Assembly (NCBI GenBank): GCA_013138675.1
Contig: WTCH01000017.1
Coordinates: 1 to 9,864 of the forward strand
Direction of reading: 5' to 3'
DNA from: Woeseiaceae bacterium
Lineage (GTDB): Bacteria; Pseudomonadota; Gammaproteobacteria; Steroidobacterales; Woeseiaceae
DNA: 9,864 bases
The notes below the pieces were generated by a model, which was not told the DNA's origin, ran no database searches, and was given only the letters and a program-made list of their open reading frames with translations. The first letter of the stretch is position 1. Every line of letters begins with the position of its first letter. The translations under genes were made by a program, and so were the position numbers. Shown here one piece after another: positions 1-6,856 of the stretch.

Positions 1-166
1 CAAACGCATAAGGGAATTATTGTCTGTTACGGTAACTCTGATTCGCTGTGTTCAAATCTTAGATGCGCACGCCACGGAGTTGGTTGCAATCAAAAACGAA
101 TAATGCGCTCGCATATGCCGAAAACAGAGTTTCGAATGCAACTAAATTGCCTGCCTGCCGTTTGGC
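1..166. other. Intergenic left edge, no gene seen
   Basis: This stretch lies downstream of the minus-strand ilvA stop and is visibly richer in A+T than the rest of the window. I see no convincing coding region, RNA gene or strong rho-independent terminator for ilvA. The only local structure is a short perfect palindrome, GTTACGGTAAC at 26-36, which could be a protein-binding site or chance. A GCCTGCCTGCC tandem at about 149-159 sits just past the ilvA stop. Short open frames here run into ilvA antisense sequence and show no family resemblance. Confidence 0.6.
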
Positions 167-1684
167 TCAGGACAGGAACATCGCGTACGCAGGGTTGTCG
201 CTTTCTTCCCAGTGTGCATACCCGAGTTCGGCGAGATGCGCTTCCAGGCGGTCGGTGTCGCCTTCCGGGACATCGATGCCCGCGAGAATGCGGCCATAGT
301 CCGAACCGTGATTTCGATAATGAAACAGGGTGATATTCCAGTCGTTGCCGACGGCGTTAAGAAAATCGAGGAGTGCACCCGGCCGCTCGGGAAATTCAAA
401 TCGAAACAGGCGTTCGTTCTCTACGCCGGTTGAGCGGCCCCCGACCATGTGGCGCACGTGCAGCTTTGCCATTTCGTTATTGCTCAGGTCTTCGACCGGA
501 TACCCGCCATCGCGGAGTTTTGAGACGAGTTCGTGTTGTTCTTGTTCACCACCACTCAGTTGAACGCCAACAAAAATATGTGCCTTCCGTGAGTTGCTGT
601 ATCGATAATTGAATTCGGTTACTCCGCGTCGACCAAGCATCTCGCAAAACCGTTTGAAACTGCCCGGCTCTTCCGGGATTTCCACGGCAAGTAGCATTTC
701 AGTGTGTTCGCCCACCGCAGCACGCTCTGCGATGTGCCGCAGGCGATCGAAATTGACGTTGGCGCCACAATTAATCGTGACGAGTGTTTGCCCGGAGATG
801 TCGTTGTCGGCGACATATTTCTTGAGTGCCGCAACACTGAGTCCGCCGGCGGGCTCAACAATAGAGCGGGTGTCTTCAAAAATGTCGCGAATAGCAGCGC
901 ATATCTGGTCGGTGTCGACCGTGATGAACTCGTCCACGTGTTGTTGGCAAAGCCGAAACGTCTCATCGCCGACGCGCCGCACCGCTACGCCGTCAGCAAA
1001 AATACCTACGTGATCAAGAACGACAGGCTTGCCGGCTGCAATGGAGTCGCGCATAGCCGCGGAGTCTGCGGGCTCTACGCCGATAATGCGGACGTCAGGC
1101 TGCACGGCTTTGACATAGCTTGCGATACCGGCGATCAGTCCGCCGCCGCCGACCGGTACAAACAGAGCATCGATGTCGCCGTCAATCTGATCAAGTATCT
1201 CCATACCGATCGTGCCCTGGCCTGCAATGACCTCGGGATCATCGAACGGGTGAATGAAGACGTAGCCGTGCTCCTTCTCGAGCGCGCGCGCATGCGCATA
1301 GGCATCGTCATAGGTATCGCCGAACAGGATGACATCACCATCCAGCGCCTTCACAGCATCGACCTTGATCGACGGCGTCGTAACAGGCATTACGATGACA
1401 GACCGAATGCCCCGCCGCTTCGCGGCCAGCGCAACGCCCTGCGCGTGGTTCCCGGCCGAACTACAGGTGACCCCGTTCGCCAGCTCGCTGTCAGACAGAG
1501 AAGCGAGCTTGTTGTACGCGCCACGAAGCTTGAACGAGAAGACAGGTTGCAGGTCTTCGCGCTTCAGCCAGACGCGATTATTGAGTCGAGCCGACAGATT
1601 GTTCGCGAGCTCAAGTGGGGATCGGATCGCGACATCGTAGACCGACGCGTTCTGAATCCGTTCCAGGTAATCAATTTCGCTCAT
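167..1684 (-). CDS. ilvA: Threonine ammonia-lyase, biosynthetic (threonine deaminase)
   Basis: This 505-residue PLP enzyme converts L-threonine to 2-oxobutanoate and ammonia, the first committed step of isoleucine synthesis in the cytoplasm. The N-terminal catalytic domain (about 1-320) shows the PLP-lysine motif SFKLRGA (Lys52), the SSAGNHAQGVA motif (75-85) and the glycine-rich phosphate loop GGGGL (178-182). Two ACT-like regulatory domains follow, near 328-400 (AVEIPEEPGSF) and 423-500 (FEFPERPGALLDF). Two ACT units and about 505 residues fit the long biosynthetic form, which is known to be inhibited by isoleucine and activated by valine; the short catabolic TdcB lacks this tail. The ATG at 1684 is preceded by GAGCGGAC, a modest ribosome site, and the protein starts at the usual family position. 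It stands alone, divergent from the dihydroorotase gene, not inside an ilvGMD cluster. Allosteric control is inferred from the family. Confidence 0.96.
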   Translation of the reverse strand: MSEIDYLERIQNASVYDVAIRSPLELANNLSARLNNRVWLKREDLQPVFSFKLRGAYNKLASLSDSELANGVTCSSAGNHAQGVALAAKRRGIRSVIVMPVTTPSIKVDAVKALDGDVILFGDTYDDAYAHARALEKEHGYVFIHPFDDPEVIAGQGTIGMEILDQIDGDIDALFVPVGGGGLIAGIASYVKAVQPDVRIIGVEPADSAAMRDSIAAGKPVVLDHVGIFADGVAVRRVGDETFRLCQQHVDEFITVDTDQICAAIRDIFEDTRSIVEPAGGLSVAALKKYVADNDISGQTLVTINCGANVNFDRLRHIAERAAVGEHTEMLLAVEIPEEPGSFKRFCEMLGRRGVTEFNYRYSNSRKAHIFVGVQLSGGEQEQHELVSKLRDGGYPVEDLSNNEMAKLHVRHMVGGRSTGVENERLFRFEFPERPGALLDFLNAVGNDWNITLFHYRNHGSDYGRILAGIDVPEGDTDRLEAHLAELGYAHWEESDNPAYAMFLS

Positions 1685-1713
1685 TGTCCGCTCAATACTG
1701 AAGTGCCAGAGCG

Positions 1714-1742
1714 GTTATCGCACACACGGGCAACGCTCGCAA
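1714..1742 (-). promoter_or_regulatory. Candidate sigma70 promoter for ilvA
   Basis: Read on the minus strand, TTGCGA (1742-1737) and GATAAC (1719-1714) are separated by 17 nt. Each matches 4 of 6 positions of the TTGACA/TATAAT consensus. Transcription would begin near 1707, giving a leader of about 23 nt before the ilvA ATG. I see no attenuator or leader peptide rich in branched-chain codons in this short spacer. The assignment is pattern-based only. Confidence 0.35.
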
Positions 1743-1784
1743 ACGGGCGTGTATTCGTGGCGGATACGCCGCATAATCAGGCAA

Positions 1785-3125
1785 ATGGACAAGTTGCTGA
1801 TTACGAACTCACGCCTGATCAATGAAGGCGAGATCCGGGACGCCGATGTGCTTGTCGTCGGCGATCGTATCGAGAAGATCGCCGCGTCAATCGACGCCGA
1901 CGAGGGCACTGAGGTTATTGATGCGGGCGGGCGCTTTCTTATGCCTGGCATGATCGACGACCAGGTGCACTTTCGCGAGCCCGGCCTGACCCACAAGGGC
2001 GACCTGGCGACGGAGTCCGCAGCTGCAGCTGCGGGCGGCATTACCAGCTTCATGGATATGCCGAACGTGAATCCACTGACGACCACAAGCGAAGCTCTGG
2101 CGGACAAGTATCGTGTTGCCGAGAACCGGTGCTCGGCGAACTACGGCTTCTACCTTGGTGGAACGAATCAGAACATCGAGGAAATTAAGAGACTTGTCGT
2201 TGGTGAAGCGTGCGGCATCAAAGTCTTCATGGGCGCTTCAACCGGCGATATGCTTGTCGACGATCCGGTAGTGCTGGAGCAAATCTTCGAGCACGCGCCG
2301 GTAATGGTTGTTACGCATTGTGAGCACTCGCCAACAATCTGGGAAAATGAGGCGCAAGCGAAGAAAGAATTCGGCGAGGACGTGCCGATGTCCGAGCACC
2401 CGAAAATTCGCTCCGCCGCTGCGTGCCTGCGATCGTCGAGCATGGCAATTGATCTCGCGCGCCGGCACGATGCGCTGCTGCATGTATTGCACCTGACCAC
2501 TGCGATCGAGATGGACCTTTTCTCCAAGGCGCATCGCTCGGAGAAACGCATCACGGCGGAAGTCTGTGTCCATCATCTCTGGTTCGACGAATCCCGTTAC
2601 GCGGAGCTTGGCACGTGGATCAAGTGCAACCCGGCGATCAAGTCGGCCACGGATCGCGAGGCATTGGTCGCTGCGCTGAATGAGGGCCGCATTGACATCA
2701 TCGCGACTGATCACGCACCGCATACAGCCGATGAGAAAAACGGCAGCTATTTCAAGGCACCGGCCGGGCTGCCGCTCGTCCAGCATGCGCTATTGATGTT
2801 GTTTGACCTTGCCAAAGCCGGGGAGGTCAGTCATGAGTTGATTGTCGACCGTGCCTGTCATGCGTCGGCCGACCTTTTTGGTGTGCGGGACCGCGGCTAC
2901 GTTCGCGAGGGTTACTTCGCTGATCTCGTCATCGTTGACACGGACAGACCTTACAAAGTCGACAAGTCGAACGTGCTCTGTAAATGTCACTGGTCGCCGT
3001 TTGAGGGACATACATTTTCGTCGACGATTGATACCACGATTGTCAATGGCGTGGTCGCCTATCGACAAGGTGAATTGACGGATGCCATCGCGGGTCAGCG
3101 GCTTGAATTCACTCGCCCGCGTTAG
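1785..3125 (+). CDS. pyrC: Dihydroorotase, class I (PyrC-like amidohydrolase)
   Basis: This 446-residue cytoplasmic amidohydrolase probably interconverts N-carbamoyl-L-aspartate and L-dihydroorotate in pyrimidine synthesis. Residues 1-55 form the small beta-sandwich part, and a metal-dependent TIM barrel follows. Visible motifs are DDQVHFREPG (58-67), Lys146 in IKVFMGAST (the expected carboxylated metal-bridging lysine), His178 in THCEH, His236 in LHLTT, and the catalytic Asp309 in ATDHAPHT. The usual HxH metal pair reads Gln60-Val-His62; I remember the same DDQVHFREPG in Xanthomonadaceae and Bacteroidota dihydroorotases, so it looks lineage-specific and not damaged. I start at ATG 1785, where MDKLLITNSRLINEG matches the family's first strand. 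An upstream in-frame GTG at 1749 would add 12 basic residues of no obvious family character. The main alternatives are allantoinase or another hydantoinase-like cyclic amidase. No other pyr gene is adjacent. Confidence 0.87.
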   Translation: MDKLLITNSRLINEGEIRDADVLVVGDRIEKIAASIDADEGTEVIDAGGRFLMPGMIDDQVHFREPGLTHKGDLATESAAAAAGGITSFMDMPNVNPLTTTSEALADKYRVAENRCSANYGFYLGGTNQNIEEIKRLVVGEACGIKVFMGASTGDMLVDDPVVLEQIFEHAPVMVVTHCEHSPTIWENEAQAKKEFGEDVPMSEHPKIRSAAACLRSSSMAIDLARRHDALLHVLHLTTAIEMDLFSKAHRSEKRITAEVCVHHLWFDESRYAELGTWIKCNPAIKSATDREALVAALNEGRIDIIATDHAPHTADEKNGSYFKAPAGLPLVQHALLMLFDLAKAGEVSHELIVDRACHASADLFGVRDRGYVREGYFADLVIVDTDRPYKVDKSNVLCKCHWSPFEGHTFSSTIDTTIVNGVVAYRQGELTDAIAGQRLEFTRPR

Positions 3126-3139
3126 GTCAAACTAAAGTA

Positions 3140-3167
3140 TTTACTTTCCAGTCGATCCCGTTATGCT
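3140..3167 (+). promoter_or_regulatory. Candidate sigma70 promoter of the oxidoreductase operon
   Basis: TTTACT (3140-3145) and TATGCT (3162-3167) are separated by 16 nt, each matching 4 of 6 consensus positions. The start point would be near 3174, leaving a leader of about 56 nt before the first operon gene. The site lies just after the dihydroorotase stop, and no terminator is visible between them, so read-through from pyrC is also possible. Confidence 0.4.
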
Positions 3168-3190
3168 AGCGCCCAACTAGGGATCGGACT
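3150..3190. promoter_or_regulatory. Inverted repeat around the -10 box, candidate operator
   Basis: CGATCCC (3153-3159) is the exact reverse complement of GGGATCG (3180-3186). The match continues as AGT (3150-3152) against ACT (3188-3190) if one G (3187) is skipped. The two arms bracket the candidate -10 box and start site, which suits a dimeric repressor. The 20-nt centre also carries CTAG twice (3166-3169 and 3177-3180). It is not followed by a T-tract, so it does not look like a terminator. Function is inferred. Confidence 0.3.
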
Positions 3191-3192
3191 CA

Positions 3193-3233
3193 ATGTCGGC
3201 TGCATGATAATGTCCGGCGCGAGCATGCAATGA
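3193..3233 (+). other. Two overlapping leader mini-ORFs before the operon
   Basis: Two tiny frames sit in the leader. The first (3193-3207) reads MSAA and stops. Its TGA overlaps the ATG of the second (3204-3233), which reads MIMSGASMQ. The stop of the second in turn overlaps the ATG of the oxidoreductase gene at 3230. Both junctions are ATGA overlaps. AGGGAT at 3179-3184, 8 nt before the first ATG, is the best ribosome-site match in the leader. The oxidoreductase ATG itself has no clear one, so ribosomes could reach it by reinitiation. ATG-rich sequence of this length can form such overlaps by chance. Confidence 0.2.
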
Positions 3234-5041
3234 AACCGACTGATACCTCCAACCCTGAGTACTTCCACAAGGTCGTCGATTGCCAGTGGGCATGTCCCGC
3301 GCACACCGATGTTCCTGAGTATATTCGGCTGATCGCCCAGGGGCGCTTCAGCGACGCGTATAGTGAGAATCGCAAGTCAAATGTCTTTCCAGGCATCCTG
3401 GGCCGGGTCTGTGACCGTCCATGCGAACCGGCTTGTCGTCGCGGCCGTATCGAGGATCGTCCGGTGGCTATCTGCCGCCTCAAGCGCGTGGCCGCGGACC
3501 ATCGTGGCGATGTCACTGCCTCACTACCCAAAGCTCCACAGCAGACTAATGGTAAGCGTGTTGCCTTAATTGGCGCGGGCTGTGCCTCATTGACGGTTGC
3601 CAATGATCTCGCACCACTCGGTTATGAAGTCACCATCTTCGAAGCCCTCGAGAAGACCGGTGGTCTGATGCGGACCAACATCCCGCAGTTCCGCCTGCCG
3701 CCCAACGTGCTTGATGAAGAGATTGGCTACATTCTCGATATGGGTGTCGACCTGAAGATGAATCATCGTATCGACAGCATGAAGGACTTGCTCGACGACG
3801 GCTTCGACGCAGTTTTCGTCGGTACGGGCGCACCCAGGGGCAAGAATCTGGAAGTTCCGGGCCGTTACGACTCCGAGAATATCCATATCGGCATCGACTG
3901 GCTCGAGTCGGTCGCATTCGAGCATATTGAGAAAATCGGTGAAAAGGTCTTGATTATCGGCGTTGGCAACACGGCGATGGATTGTTGCCGGACATCGCTG
4001 CGAATCGGCGCCAAAGATGTGAAGGTCATGGCGCGCAAGCCGCGCGGTTTCTTCAAGGCGTCCGATTGGGAGCTTGAGGACGCCGAGGAAGAAAACGTCG
4101 AGATCATCGTCAACCACTCGCCCAAAGAATTCGTCCTTGACGACGGCAAGCTCATTGGCATGACCTTCGAGTTGATGGAGTACAACGTCGATGAGCAGGG
4201 AGGCATCGATCGCGGCACCGTAACAGGCGAAGTGACCATTCCCTGTGATGACGTCATCCTGGCAATCGGCCAGGATAATGCGTTTCCGTGGATCGAACGT
4301 GACATCGGCATTGAATTCGATAAATGGGAATGCCCGGTCGTCGATGAAGAGACGATGATGTGTTCTCGCGACGGTATTTTCTTCGGCGGAGATTCCGCGT
4401 TCGGACCCAAGAACATCATTTGGGCTGTTGCGCATGGCCACGAGGCGGCGATCTCGATTCACAAGCACTGCCACGGTGAAAGTCTCAAGGACCGGTTGCC
4501 AGATGGTGTGAACCTGGCCAGCCAGAAAATGGGCATGCACGAATGGAGCTATTCGAACGATTACGATCCGGCAGCCAGGCGCCTGATGCCGCATGTCGAC
4601 CTCAAGGAGCGTTTCAAGAAGCTCGATATCGAGGTAGAGCTGGGATTCACGGCGGAACAGGCGATCCAGGAAGTCGAACGCTGTCTTAATTGTGATATCC
4701 AGACGGTGTTCGCTGCGAAGCTGTGCATCGAGTGCGATGCCTGCATCGACATTTGCCCGGTCAACTGCCTGACCATCGCCGAAAACGGTGATGAGGCCGA
4801 TTTGAGGACACGCCTGTCGGCACCCGCCGAAAATCGCGAGCAGGCTCTGTATGTCTCCGAAGATTTGCCACAGACGAGCCGCGTCATGGTCAAAGATGAG
4901 GACCTCTGCGTTCATTGCGGCCTTTGTGCGGAACGCTGCCCAACGGGCGCATGGGACATGCAGAAATCGACGGTATTGCTACCGTACGCAAGCGACGAAG
5001 CCGCCGGTGAGCAACAGGATGCTGCGGCGCCGGCCGCCTAA
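3230..5041 (+). CDS. GltD-like FAD/NAD(P) oxidoreductase with C-terminal 2x[4Fe-4S] ferredoxin domain
   Basis: This 603-residue protein is probably the electron-transfer subunit of the 2-oxoacid oxidoreductase encoded by the next two genes. Order of parts: an N-terminal Fe-S helical domain with Cys18, 22, 61, 65, 69 and 82, as in glutamate synthase small subunits; a first dinucleotide fold starting GAGCAS (115-120) for FAD; a second fold with GVGNTAMD from 244 for NAD(P); then a ferredoxin domain. The ferredoxin cysteines are 499/502/505/509 (CxxCxxCxxxCP) and 560/563/566/570, with an extra CLNC pair at 485/488. The FAD loop has Cys118 where many relatives have Pro. The tail after 580 is Ala/Gln/Asp-rich and probably disordered. 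ATG 3230 is the only ATG in its open frame and has no clear ribosome site. The expected role is passing electrons between the KorAB core and NAD(P). I recall a comparable KorABC enzyme, 2-oxoglutarate:NADP oxidoreductase, from Azoarcus evansii. It is not glutamate synthase: no gltB is nearby. Confidence 0.88.
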   Translation: MKPTDTSNPEYFHKVVDCQWACPAHTDVPEYIRLIAQGRFSDAYSENRKSNVFPGILGRVCDRPCEPACRRGRIEDRPVAICRLKRVAADHRGDVTASLPKAPQQTNGKRVALIGAGCASLTVANDLAPLGYEVTIFEALEKTGGLMRTNIPQFRLPPNVLDEEIGYILDMGVDLKMNHRIDSMKDLLDDGFDAVFVGTGAPRGKNLEVPGRYDSENIHIGIDWLESVAFEHIEKIGEKVLIIGVGNTAMDCCRTSLRIGAKDVKVMARKPRGFFKASDWELEDAEEENVEIIVNHSPKEFVLDDGKLIGMTFELMEYNVDEQGGIDRGTVTGEVTIPCDDVILAIGQDNAFPWIERDIGIEFDKWECPVVDEETMMCSRDGIFFGGDSAFGPKNIIWAVAHGHEAAISIHKHCHGESLKDRLPDGVNLASQKMGMHEWSYSNDYDPAARRLMPHVDLKERFKKLDIEVELGFTAEQAIQEVERCLNCDIQTVFAAKLCIECDACIDICPVNCLTIAENGDEADLRTRLSAPAENREQALYVSEDLPQTSRVMVKDEDLCVHCGLCAERCPTGAWDMQKSTVLLPYASDEAAGEQQDAAAPAA

Positions 5042-5053
5042 CAGAGTATTAAC

Positions 5054-6856
5054 GTGGCCTCAGTCAACGACGTTGTCATCAAGATAGGTACGGTCAACGG
5101 CACCGGGTCAGCGAGCGCGAATGGCCTGCTGATGAAGTCGATTTTCCGCATGGGCATTCCCGTCGTCGGCAAGAACTATTTTCCGTCCAATATCCAGGGG
5201 CTGCCGACATGGTATGAGATCCGGGTAACCAGCGACGGCTACCAGGCACGTTCAAATCGCGTCGACCTGATGGTTGCGATGAACGCACAGACCTATGCCC
5301 GAGATCTTACCGAGCTCGCACCGGGCGGTTGGCTGGTCTACGACTCGACCTGGCCGCGCAGCAAGCTGCTGGATCGTGACGACGTAACCGTGCTCGGGAT
5401 TCCTCTGTCGAAAATGTGTAATGAGAATTTCGATGGTGCGCGTGCGCGCATCCTGATGAAAAACATTGCATATGTCGGCGCGGTGGCGGCGCTGCTCGAC
5501 ATCGATCTCGATACGATTAAAAAATTGATTGAAGAAACATTCGCGTCGAAACCACACCTTATCGATTCGAACATGCTGGCGATTCACCTCGGCTACGATT
5601 ACGCGACGGAGAATTTCGTTTGCCCGCTGCCGATGAAAGTCGAAGGGATGGACAAGACCAAAGGGCATATCATCATCGACGGTAATACTGCGGCGGGTCT
5701 CGGCTGCATGTACGCCGGGGCGACTGTTGGCGCCTGGTACCCAATTACACCGTCAACGTCTCTGATGGACGCGTTTCGGTCGTTCTGCTCCAGGTACCGG
5801 GTCGACGAAGAAACCGGCAAACGCACCTACTGCATCATCCAGGCTGAGGACGAGCTCGCGGCGATTGGAATGGTTCTCGGCGCGAGCTGGAACGGTGCCA
5901 GGTCGTTTACGCCGACCAGTGGCCCGGGCATTTCGCTGATGAGCGAATTCCTGGGGTACGCCTACTATGCGGAATTGCCGGCCGTCGTTTTTAATGTGCA
6001 GCGAACGGGCCCATCCACCGGTATGCCCACGCGCACGCAACAGGCCGACATACTGAGTTGCGCGTACGCTTCTCACGGCGACACGAAACACGTACTGCTG
6101 TTCCCATGCGATCCTGCTGAATGTTTCACGACGGCCCAGGACGCTTTTGATTTTTCGGAGCGCCTGCAGACACCGGTCATGGTGTTGTCGGATCTCGACA
6201 TCGGCATGAACGACTGGATGGTGCCTGATCTTGATTTCGATGACAGCCGTATTCCGGATCGCGGCAAGGTGCTGAGTGCCGATGATGTCGAGAATATGGA
6301 GAAGTTTTACCGCTACCTCGATGTCGATGGCGACGGCATACCGTATCGTACGTTGCCCGGTCAGAACCCCAAAGGCTCGTATTTTACGCGTGGCTCGGGC
6401 CACACGAAGTACGGCGCTTACACCGAAAATTCGGACGACTATCAGGAAGTTATTGATCGCCTGTTACTGAAATGGGAGACGGCACGATCGATTGTGCCCG
6501 AGCCCGAAATACACTATTCCAAGTTCAACAAAGCCGGGATACTGTGCGTTGGAAGTTCGGACGGTGCGTGCAAGGAGGCGCTCGATCGGCTCAGTGCACA
6601 GAATATTTCGATGAACTATTGTCGTGCCAAAGCGTTCCCGTTCAGCGCCTCGGTGAGGGAATTCATCGAACAACACGATGTCATCTACGTCGTCGAACAG
6701 AATCGTGATGCGCAGCTGCGCACCTTGCTGATGCTGGATTGCGATGCGGATCCGAAGAAACTCGTTTCGGTGCTGCATTACAACGGCATGTCTCTGAATG
6801 CCGAATTCGTATCAAGGCGGATACTCGAAGAGCACTCCAAAGGGCAGGCCGCATGA
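5054..6856 (+). CDS. korA: 2-oxoacid:acceptor oxidoreductase, fused gamma/alpha subunit (KorA)
   Basis: This 600-residue cytoplasmic subunit belongs to the CoA- and TPP-dependent 2-oxoacid:ferredoxin oxidoreductases, most likely acting on 2-oxoglutarate. Residues 1 to about 195 are the gamma domain, opening with IGTVNGTGSASANG. The alpha (pyrimidine-binding) domain follows, with YPITPSTS (229-236), QAEDELAAIG (about 263), TSGPG (288-292) and QRTGPSTGMPT (from 316). A transketolase C-terminal-like domain occupies roughly 490-590. No Fe-S cysteine pattern is present, as expected for KorA. The start is GTG at 5054, 12 nt after the upstream stop; the next Met, about residue 27, would remove the glycine-rich first strand. 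An acidic DVDGDGI stretch (423-429) interrupts the later part. The 3' end overlaps korB by ATGA. Pyruvate, 2-oxobutanoate or branched-chain oxoacids are other possible substrates that sequence alone cannot exclude. Confidence 0.92.
   Translation: MASVNDVVIKIGTVNGTGSASANGLLMKSIFRMGIPVVGKNYFPSNIQGLPTWYEIRVTSDGYQARSNRVDLMVAMNAQTYARDLTELAPGGWLVYDSTWPRSKLLDRDDVTVLGIPLSKMCNENFDGARARILMKNIAYVGAVAALLDIDLDTIKKLIEETFASKPHLIDSNMLAIHLGYDYATENFVCPLPMKVEGMDKTKGHIIIDGNTAAGLGCMYAGATVGAWYPITPSTSLMDAFRSFCSRYRVDEETGKRTYCIIQAEDELAAIGMVLGASWNGARSFTPTSGPGISLMSEFLGYAYYAELPAVVFNVQRTGPSTGMPTRTQQADILSCAYASHGDTKHVLLFPCDPAECFTTAQDAFDFSERLQTPVMVLSDLDIGMNDWMVPDLDFDDSRIPDRGKVLSADDVENMEKFYRYLDVDGDGIPYRTLPGQNPKGSYFTRGSGHTKYGAYTENSDDYQEVIDRLLLKWETARSIVPEPEIHYSKFNKAGILCVGSSDGACKEALDRLSAQNISMNYCRAKAFPFSASVREFIEQHDVIYVVEQNRDAQLRTLLMLDCDADPKKLVSVLHYNGMSLNAEFVSRRILEEHSKGQAA

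Noticed and set aside
1701..1770. tRNA-like stretch (GTGCCAGAGCGGTTA, then a 5-bp stem with a 7-nt loop near 1751-1767)
   Set aside because: The loop lacks the TTCRANN bases of a T arm, no acceptor stem closes, and the region overlaps a plausible ilvA promoter.
1749..1784. Upstream GTG start for the dihydroorotase
   Set aside because: The 12 extra residues are Arg/Ile-rich without family character, and the usual first strand begins at ATG 1785.
704..1825. 373-codon plus-strand open frame opposite ilvA
   Set aside because: It lies antisense to a clear threonine deaminase, shows no recognisable domain, and is explained by the codon bias of the opposite strand.
2017..2034. 18-bp perfect palindrome CCGCAGCTGCAGCTGCGG inside pyrC
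   Set aside because: It encodes the run of alanines at residues 79-83 of the dihydroorotase and is explained by GCA/GCT codon repetition.
3587..4915. 442-codon minus-strand open frame opposite the GltD-like gene
   Set aside because: It is fully antisense to a protein with intact Fe-S, FAD and NAD(P) motifs. No family resemblance, signal or ribosome site supports it.
5753..6403. 216-codon minus-strand open frame opposite korA
   Set aside because: It is antisense to conserved KorA motifs, and the translation is Arg/His-rich with no domain pattern.
6739..6852. Longer N-terminal start for korB inside korA
   Set aside because: The added residues are an out-of-frame reading of korA. The ATG at 6853 with an ATGA overlap gives the normal family length and start.
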